Source: Clostridia bacterium
GTDB taxonomy: Bacteria; Bacillota; Clostridia; Oscillospirales; Acutalibacteraceae
Reading direction: 5' to 3'
NCBI GenBank assembly: GCA_017410605.1
Contig: JAFQQN010000017.1
Coordinates: 1 to 64,000 of the forward strand
Length of the DNA stretch: 64,000 nucleotides
Both the position numbers and the translations under genes were made by a program. How positions within the stretch are numbered: position 1 is the stretch's first letter; every line of letters begins with the position of its first letter. Positions 15,199-26,327 of the stretch are shown in pieces. The notes beneath the pieces were generated by a model. It did not search any database, had not been told where the DNA came from, and saw nothing but the letters and a program-made list of their open reading frames with translations.

Positions 15199-16716
15199 TT
15201 AGTTTTCTCCTTTTTTGGGGGTTAAAAAGGTTGACTTATAAAAGGGTGAGTTCTTTTGAAGTTCGGCCATAACAAAGCTCCTGCCTCTGCTTTCCATTAT
15301 GGTAGGAACTGTAGAGAACAAATTCACTCCAAGCCCCAAGCGTTCACCGTTAATTTTACAGCCCATTGCCACAAGGGTTGTGGGGAACATATCTAAAGGC
15401 GAAAAATCTCTGTTTTTGGTGTTGTCGGTTTTTATAGCGGAATTTATAATGCAGTTATAAACTCTACGCGTATAATCTGGAGATACATTTCGTTTTATAT
15501 ATTCGTTATCCATACTAAGGTGGTCGCCCACAATAACAATGGTGGTGTTTTCGTAAAAATCTTGCTGTTTTACCCAAGCTATAAACTCTGACACCTGTTT
15601 TGAAGCGCAAGAAATAACATTTGAATACTGCTCGTTATGAGTGTTTTTACATTCACTGCAAAGGTATCCGTCAACGTGGTGGGTATCTACAGTTAGCATA
15701 GAAAAGGCAAAGGGACGGTCTTTTTTGGCAATTTCGGTCAGCTCTTCTTTAGCATATTTATATAAATACTTATCCTCCATACCCCACCATACATAATAGT
15801 CGTTGGGCACAATATTGTCCTCACGGGCGGTATTGAGGTCATAAATTCTATCTACCTTATGTTGGGTGTAATACAGCCCTCTGTTACCAAAGGCGGCATC
15901 AGAGCCTATCATAAAGGTTTGGTAATACCCGTTATCGTGTAACACATCGTTAATGGTGACTGCACCGGGCAAATAACCATAGCGGGGATTTTTTTCATTG
16001 CCGTCTGTTGTAATAATAAGGCCTGAGGTTTGTGCCACTAAAGAGGCTATAGTCCAGCTTGTGCCGGTGGTGGTGGGCCAACCGCCAACGCCCATGTTTT
16101 GTGAAAAATTTATATTTTCCCCGGCTAGGCTATAAAGCTCGGGAACAAGGTTTTTTTTCATAGCGCCGCCCATTGCCCTAGCCATAAAGGTTGTTTCCAT
16201 AGATTCCATAAAAATATAAATAAGGTTGCGCTTTTTTTCGGGAAAGGTTATAAGTGTTTTCTCAGGGAATACATATTCTTCCTCAATAAGGGAAGAGCTT
16301 TCTGTTTTGCTGAACAACCACTGGGGAAGCTCAACAGCAAATGCGCCTTGCAAAAAAAGAACTATACTTAGAACAAGTGAAATAATAACACTAATGCGGT
16401 TTTTTATGGGTAGAAGTTTAATGCTTTTTTTGTTTCTTTTGCTTTTAATTATAAAAGGCTTACCGTGGTAAAAAAGCAAGAGCGACGTGGCAATGGTGCA
16501 TAATACGGCAGGTAAAAGTCCTTTTAAAAGGTAATTATAAACAAGCCCGGGTTCAACACCGGCATTGTTTCCAAAAAGGGTGAAAAGAATAGAATCAAAG
16601 CCGGTATTCCCGTAAACTATTTTATACCAAGCGGCAGAAAATGTTGCGGTAAAGCCAAAAAGCAATAAAAATATTAATAAACTTCTAACAAGTATTTTTC
16701 TTCTGATTTTGGTCAT
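15199..16716 (-). CDS. MdoB/LtaS-like phosphoglycerol transferase
   Basis: A 505-residue membrane enzyme of the LTA-synthase/OpgB group of the alkaline phosphatase superfamily: four hydrophobic segments in the first 150 residues, then an extracellular sulfatase-like domain. Seen are 'IYIFMESMETTF' (metal-binding Glu), 'GTSWTIASLVAQTSG' (matching the MdoB nucleophile region), 'TVDTHHVDGY' and 'VGDHLSM'. It would transfer glycerol phosphate from phosphatidylglycerol to an extracellular glycan or lipid. The start is ATG 16716 with an AAGGTGGT ribosome site; a longer in-frame reading to 16773 would start inside the promoter. Confidence 0.86.
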   Translation of the reverse strand: MTKIRRKILVRSLLIFLLLFGFTATFSAAWYKIVYGNTGFDSILFTLFGNNAGVEPGLVYNYLLKGLLPAVLCTIATSLLLFYHGKPFIIKSKRNKKSIKLLPIKNRISVIISLVLSIVLFLQGAFAVELPQWLFSKTESSSLIEEEYVFPEKTLITFPEKKRNLIYIFMESMETTFMARAMGGAMKKNLVPELYSLAGENINFSQNMGVGGWPTTTGTSWTIASLVAQTSGLIITTDGNEKNPRYGYLPGAVTINDVLHDNGYYQTFMIGSDAAFGNRGLYYTQHKVDRIYDLNTAREDNIVPNDYYVWWGMEDKYLYKYAKEELTEIAKKDRPFAFSMLTVDTHHVDGYLCSECKNTHNEQYSNVISCASKQVSEFIAWVKQQDFYENTTIVIVGDHLSMDNEYIKRNVSPDYTRRVYNCIINSAIKTDNTKNRDFSPLDMFPTTLVAMGCKINGERLGLGVNLFSTVPTIMESRGRSFVMAELQKNSPFYKSTFLTPKKGEN

Positions 16717-16744
16717 TGGTACCACCTTAAAATATATTTGTTTA

Positions 16745-16773
16745 ATTATATTACTTTTTAAGCGCAAAATCAA
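16745..16773 (-). promoter_or_regulatory. Promoter of the phosphoglycerol transferase-thioesterase operon
   Basis: On the minus strand: TTGATT (16773-16768), 17 bases, TATAAT (16750-16745). Confidence 0.75.
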
Positions 16774-16833
16774 GATTTCTTTATGAACTTAAGTTGTTGT
16801 ATCGATTTGTGCATATTTTTAAACATTATTGTA

Positions 16834-16862
16834 TTGAAAGGCAGAGGAAACTATTGTATAAT
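16834..16862 (+). promoter_or_regulatory. Promoter of the beta-galactosidase gene
   Basis: TTGAAA (16834-16839), 17 bases, TATAAT (16857-16862). No obvious operator repeat or catabolite-repression site is seen next to it. Confidence 0.75.
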
Positions 16863-16877
16863 TCAGTTAAATAATAA

Positions 16878-19961
<3,084 letters not shown>

Positions 19962-19965
19962 TATA

Positions 19966-20008
19966 AAAAACAGGCTTCTCCTTTTGGGGAGAAGCCTGTT
20001 TGTCATTT
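19966..20008. terminator. Terminator between lacZ and the BspA-like gene
   Basis: AACAGGCTTCTCC pairs with GGAGAAGCCTGTT, flanked by A-run and T-rich DNA; usable from both converging genes. Confidence 0.88.
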
Positions 20009-21957
20009 TACGGGTTTGTACAAACTCCGCTTGAATTGAAATAATAGGTTTTGTTTTTAATATAGCGTGATGTGTTATAAAGCATATATCCGTCAGCATC
20101 TATGTAATACCACTTTCCGCCGTCAAACACCCAGTTGTTCTTAACCTGACTGCCGCTTTCACCAAGATAGCACCAACCAATGCTGTCTTGCTTCCAGCAA
20201 TTTGTTACGGCATATCCGTCGGCTCCTACATAGCACCAACCCTGTGAGTCGGTACACCAAGCGTTGGTAAGCATTGCACCGTTTGAACCAAGATAAACCC
20301 AGCCTACCGAATCCTTGCGCCATTGGTTAGCCACCATATAGCCGTTTTCATCAATAAAATACCATAAACCGCCATCAAAAACCCAATTGTTTTTTACTTG
20401 ACTGCCGTTTGAACCAAGATAGCACCAACCAACAAAGTCTTTCTTCCAACAATTTGTTACGGCGTAACCGTCGGCGCCCACATAACATTTACCTTGAGAA
20501 TCCTCGCACCATGAATTAGTGAGCATCATACCTTTTTCTCCAAGATAAACCCAACCTACCGAATCCTTACGCCATGCATTTTTAACCATATTTCCGTTTT
20601 CGTAGTAGTACCAATAAATGCCATCATAATCCCAACCGGTAAAGGTTATTTCGCGAATATATCCGCAGGTGTTACAATCTATATCTGTTTCGTTGTTATA
20701 TGTGTGCAGTTCATCAGAAGAACACACATTATAATGCCAAGTGATGTTTTTCATCTCGTAATATGAATCGTCTATATCAATTCCATTTTTGTCTGCTTCA
20801 GAGCCTAAATACCATATATCTTTAAGCTTTTCGCAACACTTAAATGCAGAAGTATCGATACGTGTAACATCATTGGTTATAGTTATATTTGTAAGACCGG
20901 TGCAACCATAAAATGCAGAATTACCGATACTTGTAACACCATTGGGTATAGTTATACTTGTAAGACCAGTGCAACCTAAAAATGCATCTATACCAACTTT
21001 TGTAATGCTGCCATCTGTTGGCATCATACTGTTTTTGCAACCTGCAATAAGGGTCTTTCTTTTAGTTTCTATAAGACAATTGCCCGAGCTATGATAAACT
21101 GCATTGCCTTGCTCAACAGTTATGCTTTCGAGACAAGAACAATAGGAAAATGCAATAGCACCTATCCTTGTAACGCTGTTTGGGATTGTTATGCTTTTTA
21201 GTCCTGTGCAACCGTTAAAAGAACTGTTACCTATATTTGTAACTCTATCAGGTATGGTTATACTTGTAAGTCCTGTGCAACCGAAAAAGGCAAAATCACC
21301 TATACTTATAGCGCTTTTAGGGATTGTTATGCTTTTTAGTCCTGTGCAACCCAAAAAGGCAAAATCACCTATACTTGTAACACTGTTGTTTGTTGGTATA
21401 ACGCTGTTATCGCAACCCACGACCAGAATCTTACGCCCTGTTTCTATAAGGCAGTTACCTGAGCTATGATAAATTGCATTGCCTTGCTCAACAGTTATAC
21501 TTTCAAGCCCTGAGCAACCTCTAAATGCTTCATCACCTATACTTGTAACGCTATCAGGTATTGTTATATTTTCTAGCCCAGCACAACCTCTAAATGCTCC
21601 ATCATCTATACTTGTAACGCCGGCAGGAATTACTACGCTCTTAAGACCCGTGCAACCTTCGAAAGCATATACATTTATACTTTTAACGGTATCCGAAATT
21701 ATAATGCTTGTGATTTTGTTGCAATATCTAAATGCAGTAGCGCTTATACTTGTAACAGGATAACCACCAAGGGTAGATGGAATAGTAATATCTCCGGAAA
21801 TTGATTTATCTACATTTGTTATTGTAGCATTGCCATCAGACACTGAATATGTATAGAACCCCTCTGTTTCGGCGCTTGCTGTTAATAAGAACAATCCTGA
21901 CGGAAAAACAGAAAGGGTTAACAACAATGTTAAAACAAATGATAATAGTTTTTTCAT
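20008..21957 (-). CDS. Secreted BspA-type leucine-rich-repeat protein with cell-wall-binding repeats
   Basis: A 649-residue exported surface protein. Residues 1-29 form a Sec signal peptide ending 'LLTASAETE'. Residues about 60-400 hold tandem LRR_5 (BspA/Treponema-type) repeats with the core 'LTSITIPxxVTSIGxxAFxGC'. Two longer insertions beginning 'LESITVEQGNA' recur about 130 residues apart. Residues about 435-640 carry aromatic 20-residue repeats of the choline/glucan-binding (CW-binding) type ('WYYYENGNMV', 'GWCYLGSNGSQVKNNWV'). They repeat as a longer unit, visible in the DNA between 20100 and 20600. No LPXTG is seen, so attachment is probably through the repeats. Likely adhesion or host-glycan interaction. 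Confidence 0.9.
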   Translation of the reverse strand: MKKLLSFVLTLLLTLSVFPSGLFLLTASAETEGFYTYSVSDGNATITNVDKSISGDITIPSTLGGYPVTSISATAFRYCNKITSIIISDTVKSINVYAFEGCTGLKSVVIPAGVTSIDDGAFRGCAGLENITIPDSVTSIGDEAFRGCSGLESITVEQGNAIYHSSGNCLIETGRKILVVGCDNSVIPTNNSVTSIGDFAFLGCTGLKSITIPKSAISIGDFAFFGCTGLTSITIPDRVTNIGNSSFNGCTGLKSITIPNSVTRIGAIAFSYCSCLESITVEQGNAVYHSSGNCLIETKRKTLIAGCKNSMMPTDGSITKVGIDAFLGCTGLTSITIPNGVTSIGNSAFYGCTGLTNITITNDVTRIDTSAFKCCEKLKDIWYLGSEADKNGIDIDDSYYEMKNITWHYNVCSSDELHTYNNETDIDCNTCGYIREITFTGWDYDGIYWYYYENGNMVKNAWRKDSVGWVYLGEKGMMLTNSWCEDSQGKCYVGADGYAVTNCWKKDFVGWCYLGSNGSQVKNNWVFDGGLWYFIDENGYMVANQWRKDSVGWVYLGSNGAMLTNAWCTDSQGWCYVGADGYAVTNCWKQDSIGWCYLGESGSQVKNNWVFDGGKWYYIDADGYMLYNTSRYIKNKTYYFNSSGVCTNP

Positions 21958-22038
21958 TTCTTGTTCCTCCTAATGTAGAAAGTAAATCCACTAATCAACG
22001 GCAAATAAAAGTGAGAAGAAAGGCTTTCTCACAACTAT

Positions 22039-22067
22039 ATTTTACCAAAAAAACCGAAGCATTGCAA
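22039..22067 (-). promoter_or_regulatory. Promoter of the BspA-like gene
   Basis: On the minus strand: TTGCAA (22067-22062), 17 bases, TAAAAT (22044-22039). Confidence 0.65.
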
Positions 22068-22183
22068 TAATTAATATCTTTGGTTTGGCAAAAATATGTT
22101 TATTTGCTATAAAATCGAGCAAATTTTTGTTAAAAAGCCATAATTTAAACTAAAAAGCAAGAGTTTTTTCTAAAATATGTCAA

Positions 22184-22212
22184 TTGACTTTTATTTGTTT
22201 AATCTTTACAAT
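22184..22212 (+). promoter_or_regulatory. Promoter of the NlpC/P60-like surface protein gene
   Basis: TTGACT (22184-22189), 17 bases, TACAAT (22207-22212). Confidence 0.7.
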
Positions 22213-22253
22213 GTGTATTAGCATATTTCAAAAATCCCATTTTTGGAGGACAT

Positions 22254-23648
22254 ATGAAAGAAATTCTAAAAAAAATTACATCAGCTATAGCCACATCAGC
22301 TATGGCCGCCTTAGTTTTTGTATTAGAGCATAAAACTATTTCTGCCGTGGTTGCACTGGTTTTAACCTTGGCAATTATATTAACAAGCCTGGGGCTGACA
22401 GGCGCCTTTTCGAAAAATGAAGTTACTGTAGATGCTTCGTCTTCACAGGAAACAACTTCGGTTGTTACATCTGAGGTTTCGTCGCTTATAGAGGAGTCGT
22501 CCTCTGAGCCGACTTCAAGCCAAGAGTCTTCCTCTAGTGAGGAGGCACCGGTAACATCTAAGCCGGTTGTTACCTCAACGCCTGTTGTTACAAGCAAACC
22601 CAGTGAGCCTGTTAAGCAAAACACGGGCTTTCAGTATAACACAAATCTTGATATTGAAGATAACGTGTTTATGGACGCCCTTGTTTATACCGGCTATAAC
22701 ATAAATAAGCACCGCGCAGACGGAATGATGTGGGAATATCTTCTTGCTTCTAAGAAAAGGGCAAGGGGTTGGCTTTCTAACATTGGTTATAACGGTGGCT
22801 CTACAGGTTATGAAACTACTGCCAACGGTCTGCCCGACATAAAGGCCTTTGAGAAAAAGGGTATGGTCTGCGCCTCTTTTGTGACCTATGTTTATTTTAA
22901 CTATCTTCCCAATGTGGCAGGAATTGATACATCTTCTTTACCCAAGCCTGTTGACCCAAAACTGGCTCACGACTGGTATATGGCCGCCAACCAGTGGATA
23001 AAAAACGGTTATTCAAAATCTATTCCCTTTACCGCCACAAAAATACCTGCCGGTTCTGCAGGGTATGTTAAGTTTAATCCGTCCGAGAGTATCCCCATTG
23101 GCTCAATAGTTATTTTCCGCGATGCAAGGTACCCCAACAGCACCCACGGAAGCCACGCTTCAATTTATGCCGGTTATAAAAACGGCTACAACTGGATATA
23201 CCACGTAGGCAACGATAACGGCCCAGAATTTTGTGCAATTGAAAGGGTGCTTTTCGGCCCCGACCCGCAGTGGCCACTTGCGGTTATTACACCGCCCTCT
23301 AACATTCGTATGGCGGCTATGGCAAGTGTGACCGTAAAGGACGATAGCGGTGCCGCAGTTGAGGGTGCTGAGGTATCTGTTAAAAACAACACCACCGGCG
23401 CAGTAACCCTTTTAGGCAAGACTGATGCAAATGGATTAGTTTCTAAAGAGGGGCTAAAATACGGCGATTACACCGTTACTTATACTCTGCCAACCGGCTA
23501 TACAGCGGCTGAAACTTCGGTTACTGCAAGTCTTACCACCAAAAACAACAGCTTAAATGAAATTTTAATTTCTGTAGTAAAGGAAAGGCAAGTTTCTTCT
23601 GTTACAGAGGAAACAACAACCACAAGTACAACAGAAAGTATTCAGTAA
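22254..23648 (+). CDS. Membrane-anchored NlpC/P60-like (CHAP-like) hydrolase with Cna_B-type domain
   Basis: A 464-residue surface protein. A single membrane helix lies at about 29-50, followed by a Ser/Thr/Glu/Pro-rich stalk (about 60-125). A papain-like peptidoglycan-hydrolase domain follows, with Cys206 in 'GMVCASFVTYV' and His301 in 'GSHASIYAG', consistent with an NlpC/P60-type Cys-His pair. Residues about 355-440 form a Cna_B/SpaA-like beta-sandwich ('VTVKDDSGAAVEGAEVSVKN', 'GLKYGDYTVTYTLPTGY'), ending in a Thr-rich tail without an LPXTG. GGAGG stands before the ATG. Probably a cell-wall amidase or endopeptidase displayed on a stalk. Exact cleavage specificity is unknown. Confidence 0.8.
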   Translation: MKEILKKITSAIATSAMAALVFVLEHKTISAVVALVLTLAIILTSLGLTGAFSKNEVTVDASSSQETTSVVTSEVSSLIEESSSEPTSSQESSSSEEAPVTSKPVVTSTPVVTSKPSEPVKQNTGFQYNTNLDIEDNVFMDALVYTGYNINKHRADGMMWEYLLASKKRARGWLSNIGYNGGSTGYETTANGLPDIKAFEKKGMVCASFVTYVYFNYLPNVAGIDTSSLPKPVDPKLAHDWYMAANQWIKNGYSKSIPFTATKIPAGSAGYVKFNPSESIPIGSIVIFRDARYPNSTHGSHASIYAGYKNGYNWIYHVGNDNGPEFCAIERVLFGPDPQWPLAVITPPSNIRMAAMASVTVKDDSGAAVEGAEVSVKNNTTGAVTLLGKTDANGLVSKEGLKYGDYTVTYTLPTGYTAAETSVTASLTTKNNSLNEILISVVKERQVSSVTEETTTTSTTESIQ

Positions 23649-23649
23649 C

Positions 23650-23690
23650 AAAAAGGCTCTCTGCCAACGCAGAGAGCCTTTAAAATTTTT
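23650..23690. terminator. Bidirectional terminator
   Basis: AAAGGCTCTCTGC pairs with GCAGAGAGCCTTT, followed by TAAAATTTTT; lies between two convergent genes. Confidence 0.88.
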
Positions 23691-24375
23691 ACAGTCCACA
23701 AACGATTGGGATTTCTTCCAAACTATTTACCACAAAATTTGCATTTATTTTTTGGGGAACCGCTTGACCCCTTAAATTAACAAAGCAACAGTCAAAACTT
23801 ATGTTATTAGCCCCTAAAATATCACTGCTGAGAGAGTCGCCCAGAACTAATACCTGATTTTTGGGAGGGTTTCCCAAGGCATTTAGAATATATTCAAAAT
23901 ATTCTTTTTGAGGTTTTTGAAGGCCTATTTCCTCAGAAATATATATTCCACCCTTAAAATATCCCCCAATACCCGAAGCCGCTATTCTTCTTTTTTGGGT
24001 AATAAGAGCGCCGTTGGTGGCGGCAGAGAGGGTATATTTTTTGTAAAGATATTCTAAAAGGGGAACTGTGTAGGGAAAAATTTGCCCACCAAGGGAAAGA
24101 GCCTCAAAATACTTCTGACTCATTTTTCTGGTATCAATAGAAATTTTAAGAGCCTTTGTAAATTCAATAAATCGACCCTCGAAAATTTTCTCTCGCTCTA
24201 TTTCGCCTTTTTCAAACCTCTTCCAAAAGCTAAGGTTAATACCCGAATAAAGTTCTACATTTTCGTCATTAGGGTCAATGCCAAACTCAGCCATAACCTG
24301 TTTTATGGCTGAGGCCTCGGCAGTTTTAAAATCCAAAAGGGTATCGTCTAAATCGAAAATCAGATGTTTGTACAT
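23689..24375 (-). CDS. HAD-superfamily hydrolase, YjjG-like pyrimidine nucleotidase
   Basis: A 228-residue haloacid-dehalogenase hydrolase of the YjjG (noncanonical pyrimidine nucleotidase, YfnB) subgroup, dephosphorylating small phosphometabolites. Motif I is FDLDDTLLD with nucleophile D8 and D10; motif II is the Thr/Asn of 'SAATNGA' near 117; motif III/IV is 'KPQKEYF' and 'VLGDSLSSDILGANN' near 177. The cap is the helical C1 type. It lies 9 bases downstream of the RING-type membrane protein gene, last in a three-gene operon with the Nudix gene, suggesting a nucleotide-housekeeping theme. Confidence 0.88.
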   Translation of the reverse strand: MYKHLIFDLDDTLLDFKTAEASAIKQVMAEFGIDPNDENVELYSGINLSFWKRFEKGEIEREKIFEGRFIEFTKALKISIDTRKMSQKYFEALSLGGQIFPYTVPLLEYLYKKYTLSAATNGALITQKRRIAASGIGGYFKGGIYISEEIGLQKPQKEYFEYILNALGNPPKNQVLVLGDSLSSDILGANNISFDCCFVNLRGQAVPQKINANFVVNSLEEIPIVCGL

Positions 24376-24384
24376 ATTCTTACT

Positions 24385-25335
24385 CTACAATAATGAAAAG
24401 ATTAAATAGGCAACCCAATTTGAGGCCATAATACCTAATAATCCCAGAAAAATGTTAACGCCGCCCATTTTTCTTATTCTAAGCCTTTCTTCGTCATAAC
24501 CGTCAAGGTCTTCCTTGGCTTTTTTTATGCGTTCAATAGATGAGGTTTTATACATCCAGTCGCCGAAGAGTGCGGCGGTAATTCTAAGAAAAATTTCTAA
24601 AAGAAGCCCTACAAGAGAAATGAGCAGTGGCACCATATTTATTGTAGATGCGTTTTGAACAATATAATTTGCCATTTGCTGATAGTTTTCAAAAACCAAA
24701 TTTTCAAAGGATAAATTTACCGCCAGACCCATAAGGGAACATATGGTATAAAGAAGGAAGAAAAGAATACCGGGGAAATATATTTTTCGGTAAAAGAACC
24801 AAGCATAGGGAAAAAGAAAGGCGCCCCAGTTCCAAGATGATTTGTTTTTTTGGTGTAGCTTAAAAAACTTAGGAACATAACGGGGTGTGTTAACCGCAAC
24901 ATAGTTTGCAATCTCTACCGCGCTTATGCCCTCTTTAAGCTTAGAATGAGGCATAACACCACCCAAGGGGTCAATGCTTAAACCACCCACAAGGGGATTG
25001 AACATAATAGGAGCAGGGGTTTGACAATGAGGACATTCCTCTTCGGTAGCGGAATAAGGCTTTCCACAGGCCTGACATAAAATTTGTTTTTCTACATTTG
25101 AGTCAACGGGTTTTGCGGTTTCTTCTTTAGGCGCATCATTAGAGTTTTGTGCCGGTTCAGATTTTTTATATTGCTTTTCGGTGCCGTGAAAGGCTTCTAA
25201 ACCGCAGTGGCCTATTGCCTTAAAACATTCCCTATGGTGGGGCGCACCACACTCAGGGCAGTAGACAATATCGTCTTCATCAAACATATATCCACTGCAT
25301 ATGGGGCATTTTTGACCCTCAACAGAAAGTGACAT
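24385..25335 (-). CDS. Prokaryotic RING-finger/zinc-ribbon membrane protein (DUF2628-like)
   Basis: A 316-residue protein with an N-terminal treble-clef zinc domain of the prokaryotic RING type at about residues 10-50 (CPIC...CPEC...HHREC...HCG). A low-complexity linker follows, then a second zinc ribbon at about 86-106 (CQAC...CPHC). A DUF2628-like membrane region begins at about 165 ('NWGAFLFPYAWFFYRKIY') with three hydrophobic segments. The function is not known; the soluble zinc domains should face the cytoplasm. It lies in an operon between a Nudix hydrolase (28 bases upstream) and a HAD phosphatase (9 bases downstream). Confidence 0.75.
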   Translation of the reverse strand: MSLSVEGQKCPICSGYMFDEDDIVYCPECGAPHHRECFKAIGHCGLEAFHGTEKQYKKSEPAQNSNDAPKEETAKPVDSNVEKQILCQACGKPYSATEEECPHCQTPAPIMFNPLVGGLSIDPLGGVMPHSKLKEGISAVEIANYVAVNTPRYVPKFFKLHQKNKSSWNWGAFLFPYAWFFYRKIYFPGILFFLLYTICSLMGLAVNLSFENLVFENYQQMANYIVQNASTINMVPLLISLVGLLLEIFLRITAALFGDWMYKTSSIERIKKAKEDLDGYDEERLRIRKMGGVNIFLGLLGIMASNWVAYLIFSLL

Positions 25336-25363
25336 TCAAATTACTCCTTTAAGCTAAACTGCT

Positions 25364-25876
25364 TTAGCTGTTTTTAGTTTTTTCTACAAGCTGCCAAATG
25401 TGTTCGAAATATTCCTTACCGTAGTTGTGGTATTCGCCGTTTTGTATCATATTTAAAAGGGTGGCTTTGTTAACCCACTTAGCCTCAGCAACTTCGCTTT
25501 TTTGAAGCTTTAGCTCGGGCACCTTTGCCTTGGTTTTAATGGTCCACACATCTACAAAAGAGTTTCGCCTTTTAATACGGGTGACAAACCGTAGTGATTC
25601 TTCAGAAGAGGGAATACCAAGCTCTTCATAAAGCTCTCTTGCGGCTGCAGTGAACGAGCTTTCCCCCGAAATGGCCGCGCCGCCTGTGGCCGCCCATATA
25701 CCAGGCATAAGGCGTTTGGTTTTCGACCGCTTTTGTATAAGAAGACTGCCATATTCGTTGACCGGCCAAATGTGAACCACAAGGTGGTATTCACCTGAAC
25801 GGAGGGTAGAGCTACCACGGACAGCAGTTCTTCCCATAGGCTCACCCTTAGCGTTTAAAATATCCCAAAGTTCCAT
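25364..25876 (-). CDS. Nudix hydrolase
   Basis: A 170-residue Nudix-family pyrophosphohydrolase resembling the YfcD/IPP-isomerase-like group ('MELWDILNAKGEPMGRTAVRG'). The Nudix box GX5EX7REUXEEXGU is complete: GGAAISGESS...REL.EELG near residues 68-90. It would hydrolyse a nucleoside diphosphate linked to another moiety; the substrate is unknown. I prefer the ATG at 25876 as the family's usual N-terminus; an ATG four codons earlier (25888) sits only one base after AGGA. It is first in a three-gene operon with a leader of about 100 bases. Confidence 0.85.
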   Translation of the reverse strand: MELWDILNAKGEPMGRTAVRGSSTLRSGEYHLVVHIWPVNEYGSLLIQKRSKTKRLMPGIWAATGGAAISGESSFTAAARELYEELGIPSSEESLRFVTRIKRRNSFVDVWTIKTKAKVPELKLQKSEVAEAKWVNKATLLNMIQNGEYHNYGKEYFEHIWQLVEKTKNS

Positions 25877-25990
25877 AATTATATTCATTTCCTAGCGTTA
25901 CGGCATTAACCGTTTTTTGTGGCTCAGACAAAGGCGAAAACCCTTGAGTTTAAAATTGGTTTCGGTTGCCTGGCAAGTAATAATACATAT

Positions 25991-26019
25991 ATTTTACCAA
26001 ATTTTTAATAAGGTTACAA
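25991..26019 (-). promoter_or_regulatory. Promoter of the Nudix-RING-HAD operon
   Basis: On the minus strand: TTGTAA (26019-26014), 17 bases, TAAAAT (25996-25991). The transcript would carry a leader of about 100 bases containing a 4-bp hairpin ACGG/CCGT shortly before the start codon. Confidence 0.6.
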
Positions 26020-26120
26020 TAGTTTTATAACAATTAATTTAATAATAGACAAGCGATGTACAATTTGTAAATATATTTATCCGTTTTGTATAATAGCGCT
26101 AATAAAATATAAATTAACTA

Positions 26121-26149
26121 TTGTATTTAAAGATATTATGTGTTAAAAT
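26121..26149 (+). promoter_or_regulatory. Promoter of the SRP RNA gene and probably the dnaX operon
   Basis: TTGTAT (26121-26126), 17 bases, TAAAAT (26144-26149). The RNA as delimited by pairing begins about 20 bases after the -10 element, so a short 5' trim is possible. Confidence 0.65.
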
Positions 26150-26169
26150 ATATAAAGATATCATACTTT

Positions 26170-26290
26170 GGGGCGTGCGAACGGGCGGGTCCTGTGCGAT
26201 GGACTGCTATGAACCATGTCAGGCGGGGAACCGAGCAGCATTAAGTAGATTTGTCTGTGCGCCGCAGTAAATCGGTTCGTTCGTACACCC
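26170..26290 (+). ncRNA. ffs: Signal recognition particle RNA (small bacterial SRP RNA)
   Basis: The conserved apical domain is visible: GAACCATGTCAGGC at about 26211-26224, then GGGGAACCGAGCAGCA, the symmetrical loop that binds Ffh. The ends GGGCGTGCGAACG and CGTTCGTACACCC pair to close the rod. The position directly upstream of dnaX is the classic one in Firmicutes. It scaffolds Ffh for targeting membrane and secreted proteins. Confidence 0.88.
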
Positions 26291-26327
26291 GAAAGTGTGA
26301 TTTATTTTTTTGTAAAGGGGGAGAAAA

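Noticed and set aside
21191-21763. Plus-strand open frames opposite the LRR gene
   Set aside because: Periodic antisense shadows of the tandem LRR repeats, with no start signals.
25877-25990. Known riboswitch (c-di-GMP, fluoride, THF or guanidine class)
   Set aside because: The conserved core sequences of these classes are not present.
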